Shown here: positions 1 through 6,177 of the stretch, one piece after another
Layout: each line of letters begins with the position of its first letter
Position numbering within the stretch: the first letter of the stretch is position 1
Source of the DNA: Chloroflexota bacterium
GTDB lineage: Bacteria; Chloroflexota; Limnocylindria; Limnocylindrales; CSP1-4
Assembly (NCBI GenBank): GCA_021790715.1
Contig: JAJYGK010000203.1
Coordinates: 1-27,018, forward strand
Length of the DNA: 27,018 nt
Direction: 5' to 3'
Made by a program: the position numbers and the translations under genes
Notes under the pieces: model-generated
What the model was told of the DNA's origin: nothing
The model's input: the letters and a program-made list of their open reading frames with translations, nothing else
The model's database searches: none

Positions 1-137
1 AGCGGCTTCAGGAGCGGTGCGAAGAGGGCGAGGTACAGCAGCGGCGTCGAGAGCCCGACGAACACCCACGTCGGCTGGCGCAGGAACTCCAGGAGCTTGC
101 GGCGGAACAACAGGGCCGTCTGCGTCGCGAAGATCAT
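1..137 (-). CDS. ABC-2 type transporter permease (N-terminal part, cut by window edge)
   Basis: Only the first 45 residues are in the window. The protein begins MIFATQTALLFRRKLLEF, then a QPTWVFVGL segment leading into a hydrophobic stretch ending LLYLALFAPLLKP. This cytoplasmic amphipathic start followed by a first membrane span is typical of DrrB-like ABC-2 permeases of drug or lipid exporters. Its ATG overlaps the TGA of the upstream ATPase by four bases (ATGA, 134-137), so the two are translationally coupled and should form one exporter. The family assignment rests on this short piece plus the neighbour; the rest lies beyond position 1. Confidence 0.8.
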   Translation of the reverse strand, partial: MIFATQTALLFRRKLLEFLRQPTWVFVGLSTPLLYLALFAPLLKP

Positions 138-1189
138 CGCGCTCCTCCCGTCGGGGTCGAGCCGGCTTCGGTTCCAGGATCGCGGAGCGAGCGGCCGGTC
201 AGGTGGAGAAAGACGTCGTCGAGCGACGGCGTGGAAAGCGACAACGCCTCGAGCGGGACGCCGCGGGCGGAGATGGCGGCCGCGATCGGCTGGAGAGCCG
301 CGGCGCCGTCGGTGACCTCGACGCGGAGCGAGCGGCCGGCGGCACCGACCGCGGTCACCAAGGGCTGGCCCTCGAGCTCCCGGCGGAGCGCCTCGAGCGC
401 CCCGTCGCCGAGTCCCGTCTCGATGACGATGCTGGCGGACCCGAGCCCCCGCTTCAACTCGGTCGGCGTGCCCTCGGCGACGATCCGTCCGCCGTCGATG
501 ATCGCAATGCGATCCGCGAGGCTGTCCGCCTCCTCCAAGTAGTGCGTCGTCAGGAAGACGGTCGTGCCGGCCGCGCGGAGGGCGCGCACCTCGTCCCACA
601 GGTTGGCGCGGTTCTGCGGGTCGAGGCCGGTCGTCGGCTCGTCGAGGAACAGCACCTCGGGCCGATGGACGATCCCGAGCCCGACCTCGAGCCGGCGGCG
701 CTGGCCGCCCGAATACGTCCGCGCGAAGCGGCTGGCGAACTCGCGCAGCTCGAGCTGCTCGATGACCTCGTCGGCCCGCCGCCGCGCTTCGGCGCCCGAC
801 ATCCCGCAGAGCCGCGCCTGCAGCACGAGGTTCTCGCGCCCGGTCGCCTGCTGGTCGGCCCCGCCGAGCTGCCCGACGTACCCGATGCGCCGGCGGGCCT
901 CCTCCGGGCTCCGCGCCACGTCGACTCCCCCGACGAGCGCCGTCCCGGCGTCGATCGGCAGGAGCGTGGTGAGCATGCGGAGCGTCGTCGTCTTCCCGGC
1001 GCCGTTCGGCCCGAGGAACCCAAAGATCTCGCCACGATGCACCGCCAGGTCGATGCCGCGGACGGCTTCGACCCGCCTCACCCCGCTGCCCAGCGCCTTG
1101 GAGAGGCCCCGGGCGAGGACGGCGTCCGTGCCTCCCGGTTCGTCGACGGACAGGTCGCCCGTCTCTATCGCTGTCCGTGCCATTCGCAT
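134..1189 (-). CDS. DrrA-like ABC transporter ATP-binding protein
   Basis: This 351-residue protein is the nucleotide-binding subunit of a DrrAB-type exporter, a family that pumps hydrophobic drugs or lipids using ATP. Walker A is GPNGAGKT (60-67), the ABC signature is YSGGQRRR (159-166), Walker B is VLFLDEP (179-185) followed by TTGLD, and the switch histidine is H216 in TTHYLEEAD. The C-terminal 100 residues form the usual DrrA/DUF4162-type extension. The ATG at 1189 has an AGAGGA ribosome site seven bases upstream; ATG at 1183 is an alternative. The short leader overlaps the first TetR operator, so repression by the divergent TetR gene is likely. The substrate cannot be read from the sequence. 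The ~40-residue N-terminal lead is slightly long for the family. Confidence 0.93.
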   Translation of the reverse strand: MRMARTAIETGDLSVDEPGGTDAVLARGLSKALGSGVRRVEAVRGIDLAVHRGEIFGFLGPNGAGKTTTLRMLTTLLPIDAGTALVGGVDVARSPEEARRRIGYVGQLGGADQQATGRENLVLQARLCGMSGAEARRRADEVIEQLELREFASRFARTYSGGQRRRLEVGLGIVHRPEVLFLDEPTTGLDPQNRANLWDEVRALRAAGTTVFLTTHYLEEADSLADRIAIIDGGRIVAEGTPTELKRGLGSASIVIETGLGDGALEALRRELEGQPLVTAVGAAGRSLRVEVTDGAAALQPIAAAISARGVPLEALSLSTPSLDDVFLHLTGRSLRDPGTEAGSTPTGGAR

Positions 1190-1198
1190 GTGGTCTTC

Positions 1199-1213
1199 CT
1201 CTAACGCTGTTAG
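1199..1213. promoter_or_regulatory. TetR-type operator site 1
   Basis: CTCTAACGCTGTTAG contains a perfect inverted repeat, CTAAC-GCT-GTTAG (1201-1213). It covers the predicted transcription start of the ABC operon and the edge of its ribosome site. The same 15-mer recurs at 1234-1248 with two substitutions. Position and symmetry fit autoregulation by the adjacent TetR protein. Confidence 0.75.
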
Positions 1214-1219
1214 ATTATC
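1214..1219 (-). promoter_or_regulatory. Probable -10 box of the ABC exporter operon
   Basis: On the minus strand 1219-1214 reads GATAAT, five of six matches to TATAAT, with a transcription start expected near 1207. That gives a leader of about 18 nt carrying the AGAGGA ribosome site. No convincing -35 hexamer is seen, but the expected -35 position falls inside operator 2. Confidence 0.55.
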
Positions 1220-1221
1220 GC

Positions 1222-1251
1222 TTGCGGAACGTACTCTAGCGGTGTTAGCGT
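1222..1251 (+). promoter_or_regulatory. Probable promoter of the TetR gene
   Basis: TTGCGG (1222-1227) and TAGCGT (1246-1251) are separated by 18 bases on the plus strand. The -10 box overlaps operator 2, so TetR would repress itself. The transcript would start near 1258 and carry the AAGGAGG ribosome site at 1296-1302. Confidence 0.45.
1234..1248. promoter_or_regulatory. TetR-type operator site 2
   Basis: CTCTAGCGGTGTTAG matches operator 1 at 13 of 15 positions. Its dyad CTAGC-GGT-GTTAG has one mismatch. The centre lies 35 bp from that of site 1, and the site overlaps the predicted TetR -10 box. Confidence 0.7.
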
Positions 1252-1305
1252 GTCAAGGGTCAGACCCAGCGATCAGCCAGGCATGCGCGCGATCGAAGGA
1301 GGCGG

Positions 1306-2487
1306 ATGAACGAGCAGGGCGAGCCCGAACGGCGCGCCGCGCTCACGCGGAACGCGCTCATCGCGGCGAGCTTCGACGTGCTCCAGCGGGACGGCATCGG
1401 CGCGCTGACGATGCGGTCGCTGGCAGATCGGCTCGGTGTCAGGGCAGCCTCGCTCTACTGGCACGTCCGCGACCGCGGCCAGCTGCTCGAACTCATCGCG
1501 AGCGCCCTGCTCGACGCGGTCCCGCCTTCCGAAGACGGCACCAACTGGCGCGCAGCGGCGCGCGCGATCGCGGATGGGCTCCACGACGTCGTCGCGCGCC
1601 ACCGCGACGCCGCGCGGCTGCTGCTGGACGTGCCCGACGCCGTCGACGCCAGCCGGATCGCGGCTTGCCTCCGGACCGTCCTCGAGGAGGCCGGGCTGCC
1701 GCCCGACGATGCGGCCGAAGCCGCCGCGGCACTGCTCTTCCAGGTGATCGTCCACGCCGCGAGGACGGCCAGTCCGCCGGAGGGCAGCCCCGTCCCCGGC
1801 CAGCCGGCGACGCTCATCGTCGAGAATCCGTCCGGCGGCGTGAGGGTGCGCGCAGGGGTCGGGGTCGACGGGCTGGCGCGCACGGCGCGCACAGCTGGTG
1901 CCGCCGCGGGCATCACGACCGCGGGATCCGAGGTCGTCGTGCGGCGTCCGCGCGGCGCGCGTCAAGCGGACGTCGAGCTCAACCCGCTCCACCCGTGGTC
2001 GTTTCACGTCAAGGGCGGCACGTGGAGGACCCGGCTCGTCCTGACCGGCCTCGACGTCCGGAGCATCAAGATCGACGGGGGTGCGACCGCGCTCGAGTGC
2101 GTGCTCCCACGGCCGCGCGGCCTCGTCCCGATCCTCATCAGCGGCGGCGTCGTGCGGGCCGACTTCCACCGACCACCGGGCAGCGCCGCGTCAGCGAAGA
2201 TCAGCGCGGGCGCTCTGCAGGTCCAACTCGACTCGTTCTCCACGCGGGTCGCCCTGCTCGACTCGGCCTGGACGAGCGAGGAGGATGGTCTGGCCGCTGA
2301 CCGCTACGCGCTGCAGATCAGTGCGGGCGCGGTCCAGGTGACCCTCGACGAGCGCGCGCCGGGGACCAGCGAGAGCGGCGCGGTCAGGCCGCCATCAGAA
2401 CACGTGGCCGGCGACGTATCCGTCGCGCGAGAGCTGCTCCTCGACGGGATCGCCCACCGGATCGAGGCGATTCGATCGGGATCGTAG
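1306..2487 (+). CDS. TetR/AcrR regulator fused to a C-terminal beta-solenoid domain
   Basis: This 393-residue protein is about twice the usual TetR length. Residues 12-64 are the TetR DNA-binding domain, with the recognition part TMRSLADRLGVRAASLYWHV. Residues 65-150 are helical and resemble the TetR_C_1 ligand domain seen in drug-efflux repressors. After a Pro/Gly linker (155-175), residues ~225-350 are beta-rich with turns recurring every 21-22 residues: VKGG at 235, IDGG at 256, ISGG at 278, ISAG at 299 and ISAG at 338. This is the pattern of DUF4097/toast-rack solenoids normally found in envelope proteins. The ATG is preceded by AAGGAGG. Divergence from the DrrAB-type exporter and the paired operators between them point to control of that exporter. 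What the solenoid senses is unknown. Confidence 0.88.
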   Translation: MNEQGEPERRAALTRNALIAASFDVLQRDGIGALTMRSLADRLGVRAASLYWHVRDRGQLLELIASALLDAVPPSEDGTNWRAAARAIADGLHDVVARHRDAARLLLDVPDAVDASRIAACLRTVLEEAGLPPDDAAEAAAALLFQVIVHAARTASPPEGSPVPGQPATLIVENPSGGVRVRAGVGVDGLARTARTAGAAAGITTAGSEVVVRRPRGARQADVELNPLHPWSFHVKGGTWRTRLVLTGLDVRSIKIDGGATALECVLPRPRGLVPILISGGVVRADFHRPPGSAASAKISAGALQVQLDSFSTRVALLDSAWTSEEDGLAADRYALQISAGAVQVTLDERAPGTSESGAVRPPSEHVAGDVSVARELLLDGIAHRIEAIRSGS

Positions 2488-2811
2488 CGATCGCGGTCCG
2501 CACGCATGGACCGCCGGTGGAGCAAGGACACGCGCACGAGTTCCCCGAGGCCGGGTCAACTCGGCGGCCGAGCCAGCACGGGCGCCAGAAGGACGGTGGG
2601 AAGAGTCCGCCCATGTGATTGATGCGGCAGCCTGGCCGACGCGGGGACGGCCGCCAGTCGCTTCGTCACGTCGTGCAGGCGCAGGGACACACTTGCTGCC
2701 GGCACCGGCGGCGGATCCCGTTGGCCCGCGCGTCGGCCAGCTCCGATCCCGTGGCCGCGCCGGTCCCCGGAACGGAGCGCGCAGCTGCCACGAGGATCAG
2801 CACTGCGACCC
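2488..2811. other. Intergenic region without a supported gene
   Basis: Apart from the hairpin at 2493-2514 I see nothing here. Open frames on both strands are short, have no recognisable protein pattern and lack a credible ribosome site. It may be decayed coding DNA. Confidence 0.5.
2493..2514 (+). terminator. Hairpin just after the TetR stop, possible terminator
   Basis: GCGGTCC (2493-2499) and GGACCGC (2508-2514) form a perfect 7-bp stem with an 8-nt loop, starting five bases after the TetR stop codon. There is no T tract after it, so intrinsic termination would be weak. Confidence 0.35.
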
Positions 2812-3048
2812 GTGGCCGGCGACGCCAATGATGAGCGAACCCTGCTCGACGATCGGATCCGCTACTACCGCGCCCGCGCCGCCGAGCACGATGCGACCTC
2901 GCCACCCGACGATCTGGGCGGCGTGCACCTGGATGGGATCCGCCGGAGGCCCCGATTCGGGCTCGAAGAAGAGACTTCCAGCCGGTGGAAGTCTTTCGCC
3001 TTCACCTCCAGCGCCCGGGTGCCGATGCATGTGGACGAAGGTGGCTGA
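2812..3048 (+). pseudogene. Possible remnant of a SAM-dependent methyltransferase N-terminus
   Basis: A 78-codon frame opens with GTG and contains LLDDRIRYYRARAAEHD. This closely resembles the N-terminal helix of class I methyltransferases of the 'YYRARAPEYD' kind. The resemblance stops after about 25 residues: no glycine-rich SAM motif follows in any frame, and the frame ends 50 residues later in sequence without recognisable features. There is no ribosome site or leaderless -10 box at the GTG. I read it as a decayed gene fragment in an otherwise empty stretch. It could be a chance frame, since the resemblance covers only one helix. Confidence 0.3.
2972..2994. repeat. Perfect 9-bp inverted repeat (hairpin)
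   Basis: AGACTTCCA (2972-2980) and TGGAAGTCT (2986-2994) pair perfectly around the loop GCCGG, and the stem can extend by a G-T and an A-T pair. On the plus strand it is followed by TTTC only. It lies inside the possible methyltransferase remnant and could be a weak terminator or a small mobile-repeat trace. Confidence 0.4.
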
Positions 3049-3049
3049 C

Positions 3050-3058
3050 TGTGGATAA
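3050..3058. promoter_or_regulatory. DnaA-box-like cluster (one exact, two near matches)
   Basis: TGTGGATAA at 3050-3058 is an exact DnaA box. TGTGGACGA (3030-3038, two mismatches) and GGTGGACAA (3082-3090) flank it within 61 bp. No dnaA, dnaN or other origin gene is nearby, so this is sequence similarity only. Confidence 0.3.
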
Positions 3059-3274
3059 CCGGCGGGTGGCGGGGCGGCGATGGTGGACAAGTACCATTGA
3101 CGCCCGCCGGTGGGGTGGCTAGCGTTACCCCAGCCCGAAGGGGTCAGGAGCGATCACTAACGGCGGCGATGACATCAACGCCCATGTGAGTTCGCGGAGG
3201 TTCCTTCGGGCCTTTCCGTGTCCGCCGCCCGGTCCCGAAACCGGCCCGCCGGCGATCACGCCCCGTGCGGGTGC
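3059..3274. other. Intergenic region, no gene seen
   Basis: No open frame with plausible composition and no RNA gene is recognised. A short ACCCC...GGGGT dyad lies near 3127-3144. The right end holds the promoter-like box of the following gene. Confidence 0.5.
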
Positions 3275-3280
3275 TAGCAT
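3275..3280 (+). promoter_or_regulatory. Extended -10 box before the 3290 gene
   Basis: TGC followed by TAGCAT forms an extended -10 element ending nine bases before the GTG start. The transcript would have essentially no leader. No Shine-Dalgarno sequence is present. Confidence 0.45.
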
Positions 3281-3289
3281 CGCGGCGAC

Positions 3290-3667
3290 GTGATTCCCCT
3301 CCCCTTCCCCCGAACCGGGCCCCGAGCGTCCGTGCGCCGCCGGCTGGTCGCGGTCGCCCGCACGGTGCTGCTCGGCGTGGCCGCCGGGTCCGTGCTCGCC
3401 GGATCGCTGGCGGGGCCCTCGCTCGCCGCATCGCCGGCGCCGCAGCCGGCGGTGGCCGCGTCCGCCGCCGCAGGGCAACCTGTGCCGACCACGCCGGGCG
3501 CGGCCGCCGCGGCATCGTCGGCGCCGGTCACCGGAGGCGACACGCGTTCGAGCGGAACCCCGCCCAGCTTCATCGGGCAGCCGATCCTCGCCGCGGTCGT
3601 CGTGGTCCTGCTCGGGCTGCTGACCGCCGCGGTCGCGACGATGTACGTCCGCCTGACCCAGCGCTGA
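3290..3667 (+). CDS. Small secreted or membrane-anchored Ala/Pro-rich protein
   Basis: I do not recognise a family. The 125-residue protein starts at GTG. Residues 15-47 carry a basic n-region (RRRL) and a hydrophobic core ending in SLAASPAPQ, a plausible signal peptide. Residues 48-92 are Ala/Pro/Ser/Thr-rich low complexity. Residues 93-118 (IGQPILAAVVVVLLGLLTAA) form one strong membrane span, and the protein ends MYVRLTQR. This is a type I membrane topology with a short cytoplasmic tail. It lies 19 bp upstream of the C26 hydrolase, which has its own promoter-like box, so co-transcription is possible but not required. Confidence 0.65.
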   Translation: MIPLPFPRTGPRASVRRRLVAVARTVLLGVAAGSVLAGSLAGPSLAASPAPQPAVAASAAAGQPVPTTPGAAAAASSAPVTGGDTRSSGTPPSFIGQPILAAVVVVLLGLLTAAVATMYVRLTQR

Positions 3668-3674
3668 GAACGGG

Positions 3675-3680
3675 TACCAT
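3675..3680 (+). promoter_or_regulatory. Leaderless -10 box of the C26 hydrolase
   Basis: TACCAT ends exactly six bases before the GTG at 3687, placing the transcription start on the start codon. No ribosome site precedes that GTG. Confidence 0.5.
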
Positions 3681-3686
3681 CGCCCC

Positions 3687-4526
3687 GTGGCACGGCCGTC
3701 CATCGCGATCACGCTCGCCGATCCGACCCGCTCGCACGATCCCGCGAGCGCCCGGATCAAGAACGATCTCTACCTCGAGGCGATCGAGCGCGCGGGCGGC
3801 GAGCCGGTGGCCCTCGACGAGACGGCGCGCGAGGCGGACGTCGCGGGCGCCATGGAGCGCACGCACGGACTGCTGATCACCGGCGGCTCGGATCTCGATC
3901 CCGCCCTCTACGGCGCGCTGCCTGCCGGATCGGTCGGCGTCCGGCGCGCCCGGGACCGCCTGGACCTCGCCGCGTGGCGTGGCGCGTCGTTTCGCGACCT
4001 GCCGGTGCTCGGCATCTGCAGGGGCCTCCAGGCGATCAACGTGTTCATGGGCGGCCGGCTCGCGCAGCACGTCGAGGGACACCAGGGGCCGGGATTCGGC
4101 GAGGGCGACCCCGTGATGCACGCGTTCACCGTCGCGCCGGGTTCGCGCCTCGCGCGGATCCTCGACGGCGGCCGGGACGGTCGGGACGGTGGGGACGGCG
4201 ACGAGGGCGCAACCTGGACCGTGAACTCCTTCCACCACCAGGCCGTCCGCGCCACGGACCTCGCGCCGGGCCTCGTTGCGGCCGGGTTCGCCGCCGACGG
4301 CGACCAGGGCACGCTGGTGGAGGCGCTCGAGACGGACGACGGCCGCTGGGTGGTCGGCGTCCAGTTCCATCCCGAGCGGGTGGACTCGACGCCGGCCGCA
4401 TTCGAGCGGCTCTTCGCCGCGTTCGTCGAGGCCGCACGCGGCACGGCCGCGCGCGGGATCAGAGCCGCCCCGCCTCGACGATCCGCTGCAGGAACTGCTG
4501 GGTCCGCGCCTCTCGAGGGTGGCTGA
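3687..4526 (+). CDS. Gamma-glutamyl-gamma-aminobutyrate hydrolase-like protein (peptidase C26)
   Basis: This is a class I glutamine-amidotransferase-fold hydrolase of the PuuD type, which cleaves gamma-glutamyl amides such as gamma-glutamyl-GABA. The nucleophile is C111 in LGICRGLQAIN, and the His-Glu pair is H228/E230 in VGVQFHPER. The substrate-pocket segment LLITGGSDLDP is at 62-72 and NSFHHQAV at 180-187. A Gly/Asp-rich insert (GGRDGRDGGDGDEG, 161-174) is unusual. The last ~20 residues are low complexity and lie antisense to the end of the importer ATPase, so this frame seems to have run past its ancestral stop. The GTG start is supported by a leaderless -10 box. Facing an amino-acid importer suggests nitrogen or polyamine salvage, but that is inference. 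Confidence 0.9.
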   Translation: MARPSIAITLADPTRSHDPASARIKNDLYLEAIERAGGEPVALDETAREADVAGAMERTHGLLITGGSDLDPALYGALPAGSVGVRRARDRLDLAAWRGASFRDLPVLGICRGLQAINVFMGGRLAQHVEGHQGPGFGEGDPVMHAFTVAPGSRLARILDGGRDGRDGGDGDEGATWTVNSFHHQAVRATDLAPGLVAAGFAADGDQGTLVEALETDDGRWVVGVQFHPERVDSTPAAFERLFAAFVEAARGTAARGIRAAPPRRSAAGTAGSAPLEGG

Positions 4527-5271
4527 AGATCTCGCCGGCCGGGCCCTGCTCGAGGATGACCCCGTCGTCGAGGAAGCAGACCCGTGTCGCGATGTCCCTC
4601 GCGAACCCCATCTCGTGGGTCGCGATGAGCATGGTCATGCCGCCGCGCGCGAGGTCGCGGATGACGTTCAGGACCTCCGCCACCAGCTCCGGATCCAGCG
4701 CGCTCGTGATCTCGTCGAGGAGCAGCAGATCGGGCTCCATCGCGAGCGCCCGCACGATCGCGACCCGTTGCTGCTGACCGCCGGAGAGCCGGTCGGGGAA
4801 GTCGTCGCGCTTGTCAGCCAGCCCGAACCGGTCGAGCAGGGCGGTCGCACGCTCGTCGGCGTCGCGCCGCGAGAGCCGCAGCACCTTGCGGGGCGCCAGC
4901 GTCACGTTGGCCAGCACGCTCATGTGCGGGAACAGGTTGAACGACTGGAACACGATGCCGAGGCGGCGACGAACGCGGTTCACGTCGGCCCCGGGCGCGG
5001 TGATCTCCTCGCCCTGGAGCACGATCCTCCCCGCGTCGACCGGCTCGAGGAGGTTGATGCAGCGCAGCAGTGTCGACTTGCCCGACCCGGAGGCACCGAT
5101 CAGGCAGACGACGTCGTGCTCGGCGAGCTCGAGATCGATCCCCCGCAGGACACGGGCCTGCCCGAACGACTTCCAGACCCCCTCCACGCGCAGGGCGGGG
5201 CCGGTCCGGCCGGTCGCCTGGGGCGCGGAGGTCGACCCCGTGGCGGAGGGCCCGCCGATCCGCGCCTTCAC
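4459..5271 (-). CDS. Polar amino-acid ABC transporter ATP-binding protein (GlnQ-like)
   Basis: This is the 270-residue ATPase of an amino-acid importer. Walker A is GASGSGKS (59-66), the Q-loop lies in IVFQSFNLFPHMSVLANV, the signature is LSGGQQQR (162-169), Walker B is LLLLDEITSALD (182-193) and the switch histidine is H219 in ATHEMG. The pattern is that of GlnQ/HisP. The first ~25 residues are a Gly/Ser/Thr-rich lead absent from most homologues. The start is GTG at 5271, overlapping the permease stop by four bases (GTGA), so it is translationally coupled. The 3' end overlaps the convergent C26 hydrolase gene by 68 bp. Confidence 0.95.
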   Translation of the reverse strand: MKARIGGPSATGSTSAPQATGRTGPALRVEGVWKSFGQARVLRGIDLELAEHDVVCLIGASGSGKSTLLRCINLLEPVDAGRIVLQGEEITAPGADVNRVRRRLGIVFQSFNLFPHMSVLANVTLAPRKVLRLSRRDADERATALLDRFGLADKRDDFPDRLSGGQQQRVAIVRALAMEPDLLLLDEITSALDPELVAEVLNVIRDLARGGMTMLIATHEMGFARDIATRVCFLDDGVILEQGPAGEIFSHPREARTQQFLQRIVEAGRL

Positions 5272-6155
5272 CGGGCACCCGCCAGGAACCGGCGGCGGTC
5301 GCGCGCGATCAGGACGTCCACCAGCCGCGCCAGCGGGATCGTGATCACCAGGAAGACCAGCGCGGTCACGAGGTAGGGCGTGAAATTGAACGCCGCGGCC
5401 TGGTCGATCTGCGACTGCCGGAAGATCTCGACCACGCCGATGTACGAGACGAGCACGGTGTCCTTCTGCAGTCCGATGAAATCGTTGAGGAGGGGCGGGA
5501 TCACGCGCCGGACGGCCTGCGGGAGCACCACGTAGCGGAGCGCCTGGAACTGCGTCAGCCCAAGCGAGCGGGCGGCCGCCTCCTGGCTCGGGTGGATCGA
5601 CTGGATCCCGGCCCGGTACACCTCGGAGACGTACGCCGAGTAGACGAGCGTGAGCGAGACGACAGCGTAGAAGAACGTGCTCGTCGGCACGCCGGGAATC
5701 TGCAGCGCGGGGATTCCGAACCCGAGCAGGTAGATGATCAGGATGCCGGGGATCGCCCGGAAGATGTCCGCGTAGGCGGTCGCCAGCAGCCGCAGCGGAA
5801 AGAAGACGGGGCCGGGCAGGCTGCGCAGGACCGCGAGCACCAGCGCCAGGACGAGGATGAAGACCTCGGAGACGCAGAAGAGCTCGACGTTGACGCCGAA
5901 CGCCGGCACGATGTCCGGCACCGACTGGTTCCAGATCGTGCCGTTGAAGAACGAGCGCTGCACGTCCGGCCAGTTCGGCGCGTGCACCACGATCCAGGCC
6001 AGCACGCCGAAGAAGACGACGGTGCTGACGAGCGCGATGAGGGTTGAGCGCAGCGCGGAGCGCTCGAAACGCCGGGAACGCAGGGGCGGCCCGCCCGCCG
6101 CCGGGGAGACGAGCTCTCCCGTGTCGAGCGGGCCCCCCGTCAGCGAGCCGCCCAC
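5268..6155 (-). CDS. Polar amino-acid ABC transporter permease (HisM/GlnP family)
   Basis: This 295-residue membrane permease has a hydrophilic N-terminal lead, a first span near residues 37-58 (TLIALVSTVVFFGVLAWIVV), a loop, and then the five-helix core. The family's coupling loop is clear: YVSEVYRAGIQSIHPSQEAA followed by RSLGLTQFQALRYVVLPQA. The segment RAIPGILIIYLLGFG matches the GlnP/HisM core. Only one permease gene is present, so a homodimer is expected, as in GlnPQ-type systems. The start is probably GTG at 6155, 22 bp after the binding-protein stop. It lacks a clear ribosome site, so a different nearby start is possible. Confidence 0.92.
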   Translation of the reverse strand: MGGSLTGGPLDTGELVSPAAGGPPLRSRRFERSALRSTLIALVSTVVFFGVLAWIVVHAPNWPDVQRSFFNGTIWNQSVPDIVPAFGVNVELFCVSEVFILVLALVLAVLRSLPGPVFFPLRLLATAYADIFRAIPGILIIYLLGFGIPALQIPGVPTSTFFYAVVSLTLVYSAYVSEVYRAGIQSIHPSQEAAARSLGLTQFQALRYVVLPQAVRRVIPPLLNDFIGLQKDTVLVSYIGVVEIFRQSQIDQAAAFNFTPYLVTALVFLVITIPLARLVDVLIARDRRRFLAGAR

Positions 6156-6177
6156 GCCGTGCGCGTGGTGGCCCGGG

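Noticed and set aside
2797..3090. Minus-strand 97-codon frame
   Set aside because: No family pattern and no ribosome site or -10 box; it is opposite the methyltransferase-like helix.
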